Shown here one piece after another: positions 1 through 9,040 of a stretch of DNA of 64,000 nucleotides. This DNA comes from Halomonas sp. ML-15 (GTDB lineage Bacteria > Pseudomonadota > Gammaproteobacteria > Pseudomonadales > Halomonadaceae), in the NCBI RefSeq assembly GCF_014779595.1, contig NZ_JACXZT010000018.1, forward strand, positions 1 to 64,000, in the 5' to 3' direction. The notes under the pieces are model-generated. The model worked only from the letters and a program-made list of their open reading frames with translations. It searched no databases and had not been told where the DNA came from. Made by a program: the position numbers and the translations under genes. Positions within the stretch are counted from its first letter, which is position 1. Each line of letters begins with the position of its first letter.

Positions 1-108
1 CTACGGCGAATCGCCACGCGCTATGACAAGCTGGCCCGCAGCTTTCGCGCCATGGTATGCCTGGCTTGCATAGATCGTTGCCTACGTGCCGACTTTTCGT
101 ACAAAACC
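1..108 (+). mobile_element. Right end of an IS5/IS427-like insertion sequence
   Basis: The transposase C-terminus runs into a terminal repeat at 92-108 (ACTTTTCGTACAAAACC), followed by TA at 109-110, the expected 2-bp target duplication of IS427-type elements. The terminus matches 14 of 17 positions of the right end of the MITE at 62373-62513. The IS ends 24 bases before the ATG of the BCCT gene, so it has probably displaced or replaced that gene's promoter. Confidence 0.7.
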
Positions 109-111
109 TAA
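1..111 (+). pseudogene. IS5-family transposase, C-terminal end (cut by window edge)
   Basis: Reading from base 1 in frame gives 36 residues beginning LRRIATRYDKLARSF and then a TAA stop. The R-R-I-A-T-R-Y-D-K string is typical of the extreme C-terminus of IS5-family (IS427-type) DDE transposases. The stop codon sits at 109-111, where the IS end meets its TA target duplication, so the last codon appears to be supplied partly by the target. Only the 3' end lies in the window, so whether the element is intact cannot be judged. Confidence 0.75.
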
Positions 112-132
112 CAATATAAGGAGAGATGTCCC

Positions 133-1782
133 ATGAGCTCCCCAAGCGACCCCTCGTCGCCTTCCGTGACCAGCGACATGCAGACGGATTACGTCGTTGG
201 TCAAGACAATGTCGAAGGGAGCCTTGGCCCCATCGGCTTCGATATCCACAACCGCGTCTTCGCCGTATCGGCACTCGCCTCGGTCGTCTTTATCCTCCTC
301 ACCCTGATGTTCCCCGAACGAGCGGGCGGCATCTTCCAATCTATCGTCGCCTTTTCGACCGGAACGCTAGACTGGTATTTCATGCTGGTGGTGGACTTCT
401 TCATTCTGTTCTGTATTGCGCTCGTCGTGCTGCCCTATGGGTCGATTCGGCTGGGTGGACCTGATGCGCGGCCCGACTACAACTACTTGTCGTGGTTTTC
501 GATGCTGTTCGCCGCCGGGATCGGTATCGGGCTGCTGTTCTTCGGCGTGCTGGAGCCGGTCTACCACGCCAACGTCTCGCTGCCGTTAGGCATTCCCTCG
601 CCGTTTGGCGACGACGGTGCGCTTGACCCGGAGGCGATTCCCGGCGCCACCGCCATGGGCCTTGCCGGCACCTACCTGCACTGGGGCATCCACGGCTGGG
701 CCGTCTATGTGGTGATGGCGCTGGCACTGGCCATTTTCACCTATAACAAGGGCCTGCCCTTCTCGATTCGCTCTGCATTCTTTCCGATCCTCGGCGACCG
801 CGTGTGGGGCTGGTGGGGGCATGCCATCGACATCCTGGCAGTATTCTCCACCCTGTTCGGGCTAGCGACATCTCTGGGTCTGGGCGCCCAGCAGGCCAAC
901 GCAGGGATGAATTTCGTGTTTGGTCTGGATGTTAATACCACCACCCAGGTCATCATCATCTTGTTGGTGACCGCCGCTGCGCTGGTATCGGTATGGCGCG
1001 GACTCGAGGGCGGCGTCAAGAAGCTCTCCGAAATCAATATGGTGCTGGCGGTGCTGTTCTTCTTCTTCGTGCTGATCGCCGGCCCCACGCTGGTCGCCCT
1101 GAGCGGCTTCTTTACCGGGCTCACCACCTACGTAATGGAGTTCGCTCCGCTGTCGGCCCCCTTCGGCCGTGATGACGATGACTACCGCCAGGCCTGGACC
1201 ATCTTCTACTGGGCCTGGTGGATCAGTTGGGCACCGTTCGTCGGCATGTTCATCGCCCGGGTGTCGCGTGGACGCACGATTCGGGAGTTCGTGACCTGTG
1301 TACTGCTGATCCCCAGCCTGTTCATCTTCGTCTGGATGGGAGTGTTTGGTGCGACAGCCCTGGACCAGCTCTACGCCAGCCCCGATACCAGCCTGGTCAA
1401 GGAGTACGTGATCGACAACTACAGCCCCGAATTGTCGCTGTTCGGCATGCTCAATGAGCTGCCGCTGACCGGCCTGATGTCGACACTGGCCATCGTGCTG
1501 GCGCTGATCTTCTTTATCACCTCGTCGGACTCCGGCTCCCTGGTGATCGACACCATTACCGCCGGTGGCAAGATCGACGCGCCGCGGCCCCAGCGCATGT
1601 TCTGGGCCACGGTGGAGGGCTTTATTGCCATCGTCCTGCTGATCGGCGGCGGGCTGTCGGCGCTGCAGGCCGGGGTAACGGCGACGGCGATTCCGTTCTC
1701 GGTGGTGATGCTGCTGATGTGCTATACCATTATCAAGGCGCTGAATGGCGAGCTGCGCCAACTGCGCCAAAAACCCTCTTGA
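133..1782 (+). CDS. BCCT-family betaine/choline/carnitine transporter
   Basis: This 549-residue inner-membrane secondary transporter belongs to the betaine-choline-carnitine family, which imports trimethylammonium compounds as osmoprotectants or nutrients. About 12 hydrophobic segments are visible, with the glycine-rich stretch GAGIGIGL at 127-134 and the tryptophan-rich family signature around 356-381 (WAWWISWAPFVG). The C-terminus ends soon after the last helix, unlike BetT proteins with long regulatory tails. An AAGGAGAG ribosome site at 118-125 supports the start. The substrate cannot be read from sequence. The IS end lies immediately upstream. Confidence 0.93.
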   Translation: MSSPSDPSSPSVTSDMQTDYVVGQDNVEGSLGPIGFDIHNRVFAVSALASVVFILLTLMFPERAGGIFQSIVAFSTGTLDWYFMLVVDFFILFCIALVVLPYGSIRLGGPDARPDYNYLSWFSMLFAAGIGIGLLFFGVLEPVYHANVSLPLGIPSPFGDDGALDPEAIPGATAMGLAGTYLHWGIHGWAVYVVMALALAIFTYNKGLPFSIRSAFFPILGDRVWGWWGHAIDILAVFSTLFGLATSLGLGAQQANAGMNFVFGLDVNTTTQVIIILLVTAAALVSVWRGLEGGVKKLSEINMVLAVLFFFFVLIAGPTLVALSGFFTGLTTYVMEFAPLSAPFGRDDDDYRQAWTIFYWAWWISWAPFVGMFIARVSRGRTIREFVTCVLLIPSLFIFVWMGVFGATALDQLYASPDTSLVKEYVIDNYSPELSLFGMLNELPLTGLMSTLAIVLALIFFITSSDSGSLVIDTITAGGKIDAPRPQRMFWATVEGFIAIVLLIGGGLSALQAGVTATAIPFSVVMLLMCYTIIKALNGELRQLRQKPS

Positions 1783-1830
1783 GAGATAGTCTTACTGGAA
1801 CAAGCCGACAACAGCCGAAGGAGGCGATAT

Positions 1831-2097
1831 ATGGCAGGCGGCTGGTCACGCGACGGCGCCGAGCAGGAGCAGATCGAGAGCACGGTGGAAGACGCGCTGC
1901 AGCGGGTACGCAGCCAGTTGCCCACCGGTGACAGTCTGCGACACTGCGAAGAGTGCGGCGACGAGATCCCCCAGGCTCGCCGCGAGGCGATCAAGGGGGT
2001 GCGTCTGTGCATCGCCTGTCAGAGCGAGCGCGATAAGCAGCAGACCGCCTATAGCGGCTACAACCGCCGCGGCAGCAAGGACAGTCAGCTTCGCTGA
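1831..2097 (+). CDS. ybiI: DksA/TraR-type C4 zinc-finger protein YbiI
   Basis: This 88-residue protein has the same length as Escherichia coli YbiI and resembles it closely, including the C-terminal GYNRRGSKDSQLR. The zinc finger ligands are Cys39, Cys42, Cys60 and Cys63 (CEEC, CIAC), as in the TraR/DksA family, whose members act on RNA polymerase. The long coiled coil of DksA is absent. It sits 48 bases after the BCCT gene with an AGGAGG site of its own and is followed by a hairpin, so it is probably a separate housekeeping unit. Its cellular role is not established. Confidence 0.93.
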   Translation: MAGGWSRDGAEQEQIESTVEDALQRVRSQLPTGDSLRHCEECGDEIPQARREAIKGVRLCIACQSERDKQQTAYSGYNRRGSKDSQLR

Positions 2098-2185
2098 CTC
2101 GCGACGGCATGCGTCAAGCAGTGGCTATCACTGCCCCGCTCATGGCTTGCAGCCACCTCTCAGCACGATATGATGACCACGCTCC

Positions 2186-2210
2186 AGAGCCCCGCCCCTA
2201 GCGGGGCTCT
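2186..2210 (+). terminator. Hairpin after ybiI, probable terminator
   Basis: A perfect 10-bp stem AGAGCCCCGC / GCGGGGCTCT encloses a 5-base loop. There is no T tract (GCCTTGT follows), so termination may be partial. It separates ybiI from the EamA gene, whose start lies 20 bases further on. Confidence 0.55.
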
Positions 2211-2230
2211 GCCTTGTCCATGAGGTCGCC

Positions 2231-3142
2231 ATGCCGCTGCTCTACTTTCTCGCTCCGCTGGGTGCCGTGTTGATCTGGTCGGGCAACATGACCATCAACC
2301 AGCTCACCGTAGGCGCCATCGCGCCGAGCAGCATCGCCTTTCTGCGCTGGGTGCTGGCCCTGGCCGTGCTGACGCCCTTCGTGCTGCCGGCGGTGTGGCG
2401 CCATCGCCAGGCGCTCAAGCGCGAGTGGCCCAAGCTGGCCTTCCTCGGCCTGCTGGGCATGGCAATGTGGCAGGGATTGGCCTATGTGGCCGCCGAGACC
2501 ACCTCGGCCACCAATATGGGCATTCTTGCCGCCACCGTGCCGTTGCTTACGGTGCTGCTTAGCGCATTGATTCTGCGCGAACCACCCAGCCTCGGCGGCG
2601 TGGTCGGCGGACTTGTCGCTCTCTGCGGGGTGGCGGTACTGCTTGGCCGCGGCGACCCACTGTCGCTGCTGGCACTCGATGTGTCGCTGGGCGATGCGCT
2701 GATGGTAGTCGCCGCCACCTGCTACGCCACCTATGGGGTGATGCTCAAGCGCTGGCAGATGGAGCTGCCGCCCTGGGTGATGCTCTATGTCCAGGCGGTT
2801 TTCGCCACCCTGCTGCTGCTGCCCGGCTATCTGCTCGGGCCGATGACCCCGGTGGACGCCGGTAATGTCTGGCTGATCGCCTATGCCGGCATTCCCGCCT
2901 CGATCATCACCACCTTTCTATGGATGCGCGCGGTGCGCCAGATCGGCGCCAGCAAGGCCAGCATCTTCCTCAACCTCATGCCGCTGTTCAGCGCCATCAT
3001 CGCCATGCTGTTCCTCGGCGAGCGCCTGGCCAGCTGGCATCTGCTCGGCGGTGGCCTGACGCTAGTCGGCGTGATCATGGCCCAGACCTTGACCCAGCCC
3101 CTGCGGCGCAGCCCCCAACCCAACGAGCAGGGCCAGCCATGA
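2231..3142 (+). CDS. EamA/DMT-superfamily transporter
   Basis: A 303-residue polytopic inner-membrane protein with two EamA repeats, about ten hydrophobic helices in all (roughly 5-135 and 150-290). The family comprises metabolite exporters of the drug/metabolite transporter superfamily; the substrate is unknown. A GAGGT site precedes the ATG. The stop overlaps the chaC start by four bases (ATGA), so the two are translationally coupled. The arginine- and proline-rich tail after the last helix looks cytoplasmic. Confidence 0.9.
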   Translation: MPLLYFLAPLGAVLIWSGNMTINQLTVGAIAPSSIAFLRWVLALAVLTPFVLPAVWRHRQALKREWPKLAFLGLLGMAMWQGLAYVAAETTSATNMGILAATVPLLTVLLSALILREPPSLGGVVGGLVALCGVAVLLGRGDPLSLLALDVSLGDALMVVAATCYATYGVMLKRWQMELPPWVMLYVQAVFATLLLLPGYLLGPMTPVDAGNVWLIAYAGIPASIITTFLWMRAVRQIGASKASIFLNLMPLFSAIIAMLFLGERLASWHLLGGGLTLVGVIMAQTLTQPLRRSPQPNEQGQP

Positions 3143-3705
3143 CCCTCGACACCCGCCTGATCAATCAACAGCGCATGCCCATCGACGACAGCGCTGAGCT
3201 GTGGCTGTTCGGCTACGGCTCGCTGATCTGGAAGGCCGGCTTTGACTATCTGGAGCGACGCCCTGCGCATATCGAAGGCTGGGCGCGGCGTTTCTGGCAG
3301 GCCTCCCATGACCATCGCGGCACCCCTGAGGCCCCCGGCCGCGTGGTCACCCTGATACGCCAGCCAGGCGCGCTCTGCCAGGGCATGGCCTATCGCATCG
3401 GCGGTGAGGTGCTGGGCGGCCTGGATATTCGCGAAAAGAACGGTTACCTGCGCGAAACGACGCTGATGCACTTCGCCGACGGCAGCCATGCCGAAGGCCT
3501 CCTCTACCTCGCCACTCAGAACAACGCCGCCTTTCTTGGTGACGCCCCACTCGACACCATGGCCCGCCAGATCGCCACCGCCCAGGGCCCCAGTGGCCCC
3601 AACCGCGACTACCTGCTCAACCTCGCAACCGCTTTGGAAGATCTCGGCGCCGACGATCCGCATGTGTTCGCGTTGGCAGACAGCGTTAGCAGAATGAAAC
3701 CGTAG
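3139..3705 (+). CDS. chaC: Gamma-glutamylcyclotransferase, ChaC family
   Basis: A 188-residue cytosolic enzyme predicted to degrade glutathione to 5-oxoproline and Cys-Gly. The substrate-binding loop GYGSLIW is at 25-31. The catalytic glutamate is Glu99 in LDIREKNGY, matching the family REx-GY motif. The start was set at the ATG overlapping the EamA stop, because the open frame extends upstream into EamA coding sequence with no family similarity. The link with an exporter may reflect glutathione or thiol turnover, but that is inference. Confidence 0.92.
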   Translation: MTLDTRLINQQRMPIDDSAELWLFGYGSLIWKAGFDYLERRPAHIEGWARRFWQASHDHRGTPEAPGRVVTLIRQPGALCQGMAYRIGGEVLGGLDIREKNGYLRETTLMHFADGSHAEGLLYLATQNNAAFLGDAPLDTMARQIATAQGPSGPNRDYLLNLATALEDLGADDPHVFALADSVSRMKP

Positions 3706-3797
3706 TTAATCGTAAAGTTACCCTCGCTGCGACCGATAACCCTTGGAGAACACTGTAGCGATAGAAACGGTGTCATCACTGTCAGGGAAATCACGCC

Positions 3798-5024
3798 ATG
3801 AAAGAGACCTTGCTCAGCGAGGTCGAAGCCAACCTGCTCAAGCCTTGGTATCGCCTGCGCTTTAGTCCAGCGGTGGAGACACGCTTCGAGACCGACACCT
3901 CCATCCAGCGCAGCAAGCATCTCGTCTTGACGGGCATCGTGGCGCTGATCATCTACGATCTCTTCGTCTTCTACGACTACATCTTTCGTCAGGAGACCTG
4001 GAGCATCGCCGCCTGGATTCGTTTAGGGATGGTGACCCCTGTGGGTCTCGCGTGCCTCTACTGCGTCAGCCGTCACCTGAGACCGGCGCTGCGTGAGGCA
4101 ATGATGGCGGTCGCGATCCTGATTGCGATGCTGTTCTCCAATGTGATCTTCTACGTCTCCAAGTCGCCCTACTCCTTTCTCGACACCTTCGCCTTCGGCC
4201 TGATTCCGCTGGTGAGCAATGTCGTCTTTTCGCTGCGTTTTGCGTTTGCTGTCGTAACGTCGCTGCTGTGCGGGCTGATCATGGCCGCCTTCGTGGTGGC
4301 GTATCAGCCGATGGCATTCGAAGTGAAGGTCTATACCCTTGCCCTGTTCGCCTCCAATGTGGTCTTCACGTTGCTTGCCAATTTCCGTTTGGAAGCCAGT
4401 GAGCGCCAGTCGTACCTGCTGCTGCTACGCAAGCAGCTAAGAGCGAACGCCGCTCAGGCCGAGTATCAGGCACTAACCAAGATTTCGATTACCGACCCGC
4501 TGACCGGAGTGGCCAACCGTCGCCACTTCGACAACGTGCTTGCGCAGCGCTGGGAGGCCGCCATCGCCAAACAGGCGATGGTTGGCATGCTGGTGATCGA
4601 TATTGACTACTTCAAGTTCTACAACGATCGCTACGGGCACCTGCAGGGGGATAACTGCCTCCGCCAGGTGGCGCTGGAAATACAGCAGCACGTGCGCCAG
4701 GAGGATGACCTGGTGGTGCGCTACGGCGGTGAAGAGTTCGTGGTGCTATTGCCCAATGCCTCGGTTTCCTCGACCTACCAGGCCACCGAACGTGTTCGCC
4801 AGGGCATAGAGGCGCTTGGGCTACCCAACGAAGATGCCCCGAACAGCCCCGTCGTCACGGTGAGCATTGGCGCCGCGGTGATTCGGCCCGTCCACGGCAT
4901 GGCGCCCTCCGCACTGATCCTGCATGCCGACGAAGCGCTCTACCAAGCCAAGCGCGCCGGCCGTAATCGCAGCGTGCTGGCACCGCTGCATGAGGGGCCT
5001 CTGGTTACTTACATAGCACGTTAG
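3798..5024 (+). CDS. Membrane-bound diguanylate cyclase (GGDEF domain)
   Basis: A 408-residue protein predicted to make cyclic di-GMP. The N-terminal half (about 35-205) holds roughly six hydrophobic segments with no recognisable sensory domain. The GGDEF domain follows, starting at DPLTGVANRRHF. The active-site loop reads GGEEF at 310-314, so catalysis is expected. The RxxD inhibitory site normally five residues upstream reads QEDD, with the arginine one position off, so product inhibition may be lost. An AGGGAA site lies 5' of the ATG. It stands alone, convergent with tctA. Confidence 0.92.
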   Translation: MKETLLSEVEANLLKPWYRLRFSPAVETRFETDTSIQRSKHLVLTGIVALIIYDLFVFYDYIFRQETWSIAAWIRLGMVTPVGLACLYCVSRHLRPALREAMMAVAILIAMLFSNVIFYVSKSPYSFLDTFAFGLIPLVSNVVFSLRFAFAVVTSLLCGLIMAAFVVAYQPMAFEVKVYTLALFASNVVFTLLANFRLEASERQSYLLLLRKQLRANAAQAEYQALTKISITDPLTGVANRRHFDNVLAQRWEAAIAKQAMVGMLVIDIDYFKFYNDRYGHLQGDNCLRQVALEIQQHVRQEDDLVVRYGGEEFVVLLPNASVSSTYQATERVRQGIEALGLPNEDAPNSPVVTVSIGAAVIRPVHGMAPSALILHADEALYQAKRAGRNRSVLAPLHEGPLVTYIAR

Positions 5025-5045
5025 GGAAATATGCCGCCTGCACCA

Positions 5046-6548
5046 CTATGGATTGGCATACTTGCGTGCGTTTCTACTGCGGTAATTGCGATACAACGGC
5101 AGGGCAATGGCTAGCAAGGAGAGCAGAACGAAGGTCAGACTGATCGGGCGGGTGAAGAACACGCTCCAGTCGCCATCATGCATGGTCATCCCGCGCCGGA
5201 AGTTGGATTCGACCATGTAGCCCAGGATCATTCCCAGTACCACCGGAGCGGCACTGAATCCATGGCGGTTGAGGAAGTAGCCGAAGATGCCGAAGATCAG
5301 CAGCACCCAGGCCGAGGTCAGGCTGCCGGTGATGCCGTAAGCACCGAGGATGCACATCACCATGATAAACGGCAGCAGGTAAGTCCGCGGTATCTGCAGC
5401 ACCCGGACGAAGAGCTTGATGCCCACCGACTGGAAGCTGAACATGAAGACATTGGCGACCAGGAAGGCAATGATGATGCCGTAGGCAATGTTGGCCTGTT
5501 CGTCGAACAGCATGGGGCCTGGCTGCAGTCCATGGATCAAGAGCCCCCCCATCAGGATTGCCGCCGAAGCATCCCCAGGAATCCCCAGCGTCATCATCGG
5601 AATCAGCGCGCCGCCCGTCATGCCGTTGTTGGCCGATTCGCAGGCGATAACGCCTTCATCATGTCCCTTGCCGAACTGCTCCGGCGTGCGTGAGATGCGC
5701 TTGGCCTGGTCATAAGCCAGGAAGGAGGCGATGCTGCCACCGGCACCGGGGATCGCCCCGACCAGCGAACCGATCAGCGAACTGCTCGACCAGATCTTCC
5801 AGCGCCGGAAGGTCTCGCGAAAGCGCGGGTAGGCGTTGTTGACCCTCACCCGCCCCTCGCTCGCCTGATCGGAGCGCGAGGTGGTGGTGTCGGTGATGAT
5901 CTGCGACAGGGCGAACAGGCCGATCAGCGCCGCCATGAAGTCGACACCGCCTATCAGGGCGGGGATCCCCGCCGTCAGGCGCACCACGCCGGTCAGCGAG
6001 TCGATGCCGATCAGCGAGATCAGCACACCGATCAGGCCCGCCACGATGCCCTTGATCAGCGACTTGTCCGACACCGAGGCGATGATCGTCAAGCCGAACA
6101 GGCCCAGCGTAGCGTACTCGATGGCACTGAAGCGCAGCGCCGCCTCGGCGATCAGCGGCGACATGAAGGCGAAGATCAGCACGCTGATCATGCCGCCGAT
6201 CATGGAGGCGACGATACACAGCCCCAGTGCACGCCCCGGCTCGCCGTTGCGCGCCATGGGAAAGGCATCCAGGGTGGTGGCCACCGACGAGGGCGTGCCG
6301 GGAATATTGAGCAGCGCGGCGGGGATCGAGCCACCGGAGATGGCGCCGCAGTAGACCCCCAGCAGCATGCCCATGCCGGTGACCGGCTCCATGCCGAAGG
6401 TCAACGGCAGCAGCAGGGCGATGCCCATGGTGGCAGTCAACCCCGGCAGCGAGCCGAAGATCAGACCAAGCACCGTGCCGGCGGCAATCGCCAGGAAGAT
6501 GTAGCCGTTGGCGAACAGCGTCGCCGCCTCGGCGAAATGAGCAAACAT
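5046..6548 (-). CDS. tctA: Tripartite tricarboxylate transporter, large membrane subunit TctA
   Basis: A 500-residue polytopic protein with the TctA features: GLIFGSLPGLTATMGIALLLP near residues 28-48, and the conserved repeats GGSIPAALLNIPGTP and GSLVGAIPGAGGSIASFLAY. It forms the translocation channel of a secondary, binding-protein-dependent carboxylate importer. It is the last gene of the leftward operon, 15 bases after tctB. The neighbouring dehydratase, aldolase and aldehyde dehydrogenase suggest that a sugar acid, rather than citrate, is the cargo. Confidence 0.93.
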   Translation of the reverse strand: MFAHFAEAATLFANGYIFLAIAAGTVLGLIFGSLPGLTATMGIALLLPLTFGMEPVTGMGMLLGVYCGAISGGSIPAALLNIPGTPSSVATTLDAFPMARNGEPGRALGLCIVASMIGGMISVLIFAFMSPLIAEAALRFSAIEYATLGLFGLTIIASVSDKSLIKGIVAGLIGVLISLIGIDSLTGVVRLTAGIPALIGGVDFMAALIGLFALSQIITDTTTSRSDQASEGRVRVNNAYPRFRETFRRWKIWSSSSLIGSLVGAIPGAGGSIASFLAYDQAKRISRTPEQFGKGHDEGVIACESANNGMTGGALIPMMTLGIPGDASAAILMGGLLIHGLQPGPMLFDEQANIAYGIIIAFLVANVFMFSFQSVGIKLFVRVLQIPRTYLLPFIMVMCILGAYGITGSLTSAWVLLIFGIFGYFLNRHGFSAAPVVLGMILGYMVESNFRRGMTMHDGDWSVFFTRPISLTFVLLSLLAIALPLYRNYRSRNARKYANP

Positions 6549-6563
6549 GACCGACTCCTCCCC

Positions 6564-7040
6564 TCAGGGCATGGATAGTCCAAACAGCACGGAAAACACG
6601 ACATAGATGGCACTGGTCGCGATCACTGCGAATAGCCCAGAGGTCAGCACCGAGCGACCTGTGGGCCAGGCATCGTTGAGAAACCTGTCGACGAGCAGGC
6701 GAAAGAGGCCCAGGAACACCAGGGTGCTGACGAAGAAGCCGATAAACGTCAACATGATCAGGTAGAGCACGATCGCTGCCAACGTCACCAACAGCGTGAC
6801 GGCTTCACGGCGAGCCAGCCGGACACCGCCATCGGGTTCCCGCTTTATCAGGGTTTCCACTACCAGTAGGTAGCCCACCAACAGCATGATGATGGCGCTG
6901 ACCCAAAACGGCAGGAACCCCGGCCCCGGGTCGCCGACCACCCGCATCATCGTCGGGATCGAACTGGCCAGGTGGAGGAAGTAGCCGGCCCCCAGGATCA
7001 GCAGGAGATAGAAGAGCTGCTTCTCGGTCACTCGCGTCAT
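6564..7040 (-). CDS. tctB: Tripartite tricarboxylate transporter, small membrane subunit TctB
   Basis: A 158-residue protein with four predicted membrane helices, the usual size and topology of TctB, including the GDPGPGFLPFWVSAI stretch between helices 1 and 2 that is common in this family. It pairs with TctA in the inner membrane. A GGGAG site lies 8 bases before the ATG. A strong hairpin separates it from tctC upstream, which may lower its expression relative to the binding protein. Confidence 0.9.
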   Translation of the reverse strand: MTRVTEKQLFYLLLILGAGYFLHLASSIPTMMRVVGDPGPGFLPFWVSAIIMLLVGYLLVVETLIKREPDGGVRLARREAVTLLVTLAAIVLYLIMLTFIGFFVSTLVFLGLFRLLVDRFLNDAWPTGRSVLTSGLFAVIATSAIYVVFSVLFGLSMP

Positions 7041-7065
7041 GGCGGACTCCCATTGTCAGCAAGGC

Positions 7066-7091
7066 GTCAGGCCCCACCCAAGGGGCCTGAC
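7066..7091 (-). promoter_or_regulatory. Intercistronic hairpin tctC-tctB
   Basis: A perfect 10-bp stem (GTCAGGCCCC / GGGGCCTGAC) with loop ACCCAA lies just after the tctC stop. No T tract follows on the transcribed strand. This looks like a 3' mRNA-protecting or attenuating structure rather than a full terminator. Similar hairpins follow five other binding-protein genes in operons in this window. Confidence 0.6.
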
Positions 7092-7102
7092 CATGGTCAT
7101 CA

Positions 7103-8050
7103 CTACTTGAGCCGCTGGGCGGTGTGGATGAAAGCCTCGGCGAGCTCCGCCATGCGTGAGTCCAACGCCTCGCTGGGGGGGATGTAATCCACTTCACCGC
7201 CCTGGTTGGCAATCGCCTCCTGCACCTTGGCATCGCTGGTGGCGGCTTCCAGTGCCGCTGCCCAGGCGGCCTTGACCTCTTCGTCGACGCCAGCCGGTGC
7301 CGCGATACCGCGCCAGTTGGTCAGGCTCAGCTCGTGACCGAGTTCGCTAAGGGTCGGAACGTCCGGATAGTCTTCCAGGCGATCATCGCCGAGGCTGACC
7401 AGCGGTATCAGCCGGCCAGAGCGCAGGCCGGAAGCAAGGTCGGCCAGGTTGAGCATCAGCGCATCGATATGGCCGCCCATGGCCGCGGCCACCGCGTCCG
7501 AGGAGCCATCATGGGGAATCTGGCGAGCCCGGTAGCCCACCATGTCGGCCAGGATCTCGCTGGCGACGTGGGTCGACCCGCCGGCGCCGGAGAAGCCGAA
7601 GCTCACCGTGCCAGGGTTGGCCTGCATATCTTCGACTAGCGCTTCCCAGCTATCCCAGGGGCCATCGGCACGTACCGCCACGACGTAGTCCTCGCTCATG
7701 ACGTTGCCGAGGTAATCGAAGTCCGAGTAGGTATAGGTGGCATTGCCCATCCCCTCGGTGGCGAAGATTACATTATTGGGAATGGTCACCGTATAGCCGT
7801 CGGGCTTGGCGTTGGCCACCTGGGTAAAGCCGAGAATACCGCCGCCGCCCGGCACGTTGGAGACCACGATGGTTTGCCCCAGCGACTCTTCGAGAGCCGG
7901 CTGCAGCGTTCTTGCCAGTACGTCGGTACCACCGCCGGCGCCATAGGGGATCACCATGGTGATGGTCTTGGTGGGATAATCCGCGGCAGCGATGCCTGCG
8001 GCCATCACACCGGCGAGGAGAACCGAGAGTTTAGTGGTGTTATGAGTCAT
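7103..8050 (-). CDS. tctC: Tripartite tricarboxylate transporter substrate-binding protein TctC
   Basis: A 315-residue periplasmic binding protein. A Sec signal peptide covers about residues 1-23, with cleavage near AAA-DYP. The fold signatures of the Bug/TctC family are present: ITMVIPYGAGGGTDVLAR near the N-terminus and GGGGILG(F)TQVANAKPDGYT after it. Many charged acidic residues fit a halophile periplasm. It is the first transporter gene of the operon, 136 bases after the aldolase gene. The cargo is unknown and inferred to be a sugar acid. Confidence 0.93.
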   Translation of the reverse strand: MTHNTTKLSVLLAGVMAAGIAAADYPTKTITMVIPYGAGGGTDVLARTLQPALEESLGQTIVVSNVPGGGGILGFTQVANAKPDGYTVTIPNNVIFATEGMGNATYTYSDFDYLGNVMSEDYVVAVRADGPWDSWEALVEDMQANPGTVSFGFSGAGGSTHVASEILADMVGYRARQIPHDGSSDAVAAAMGGHIDALMLNLADLASGLRSGRLIPLVSLGDDRLEDYPDVPTLSELGHELSLTNWRGIAAPAGVDEEVKAAWAAALEAATSDAKVQEAIANQGGEVDYIPPSEALDSRMAELAEAFIHTAQRLK

Positions 8051-8186
8051 GGCGTTTGCTCCTTTGCGTTATTTTAATCTTCTAATCAAGCCATCGCCGC
8101 CCTATCGCAGGTAACCAGCATCGCTCGGAACGGATCCGTCGACAGGCCTGCGAGGAGGCGGTCGGGTTTCTGCTACTTCCGTCGGG

Positions 8187-9008
8187 TCAGTAAGGCCCTC
8201 CTGTCGATTGCGCCCCTACATGCAGGTCGAAGTCCGCGGCGCGCTGGCGAACCGCCTGAGCCAGCAGCGTGACGTCCAGTCCTACCGCCACGAAGGTCGC
8301 GCCCAGTTCGAGGAAACGCCTGGCCTGGCCAATGTCACCGGTCAAGGTGCCGGCGGCCTTGCCGCACGCCACGATGGTGTGAATCGCCGCCTCGATGGCC
8401 GCCTGTACCTCGGGATGGCCGGGGTTGCCGAGGTGCCCCATCGAGGCCGCCAGGTCAGCCGGGCCGATGAAGACGCCATCCACGCCCTCCACCGCGCAGG
8501 TCGCCTCGAGATTCTTCAGCGCCGTCAGCGTCTCGGCCTGCACCAGCAGGCAGACCTCCTGATTGGCATGCTGCACATAGTCGGGCCGGCCGTTCCAGCG
8601 CGACACCCTGGCGACCCCAGCGCCGACGCCGCGAATGCCCTCAGGAGGGTAGCGCGTCGCGGCGACCATGGAGGCAGCCTGCTCGGGGGTATCGACCATC
8701 GGTATCAGCAGGGTCTGGGCGCCGATATCGAGCAGCTGTTTGAGCGACGCGGCCTCGCCCTGCAGCGCGCGCACCACGGGGTGGCCGCCATACGCGGCTA
8801 CCGCCTGCAGTTGGGCAAGCGTACTGCGCACGTCGTTGGGCGCGTGTTCGTTGTCGATCAGCAGCCAATCGAAACCCGCCGTGGCGCAAAGCTCGGCACT
8901 GTAGGCATCCCCCATCGATAGCCATAGCCCGACCTGGGGCCTGCCCTCGGCCAGGGCCTGCTTGAACGGATTGCCCGCTGCCGGACCGCTGTTGCTGGAT
9001 GCGTTCAT
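8187..9008 (-). CDS. HpcH/HpaI-family aldolase (2-keto-3-deoxy acid aldolase)
   Basis: A 273-residue class II metal-dependent pyruvate aldolase. Family motifs: [14 protein letters not shown] with the catalytic-base histidine, VRALQG with the active-site arginine, VQAET with a metal glutamate, and [14 protein letters not shown] with the metal aspartate. Relatives cleave 5-keto-4-deoxyglucarate or 2-keto-3-deoxyrhamnonate to pyruvate plus an aldehyde. I chose the ATG at 9008 because CGGAG lies at normal distance; the ATG at 9032 has its only GAGG one base away. The downstream aldehyde dehydrogenase or a tartronate semialdehyde reductase could use the aldehyde. Confidence 0.9.
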   Translation of the reverse strand: MNASSNSGPAAGNPFKQALAEGRPQVGLWLSMGDAYSAELCATAGFDWLLIDNEHAPNDVRSTLAQLQAVAAYGGHPVVRALQGEAASLKQLLDIGAQTLLIPMVDTPEQAASMVAATRYPPEGIRGVGAGVARVSRWNGRPDYVQHANQEVCLLVQAETLTALKNLEATCAVEGVDGVFIGPADLAASMGHLGNPGHPEVQAAIEAAIHTIVACGKAAGTLTGDIGQARRFLELGATFVAVGLDVTLLAQAVRQRAADFDLHVGAQSTGGPY

Positions 9009-9040
9009 GGCTGCTCCGGTTGTTGTTGTCATGCCTCTTG

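Noticed and set aside
862-1770. A 302-codon open frame on the minus strand inside the BCCT gene
   Set aside because: It is antisense to a well-supported transporter gene, has low-complexity His/Gln/Arg-rich translation and no family likeness. High GC content creates such frames.
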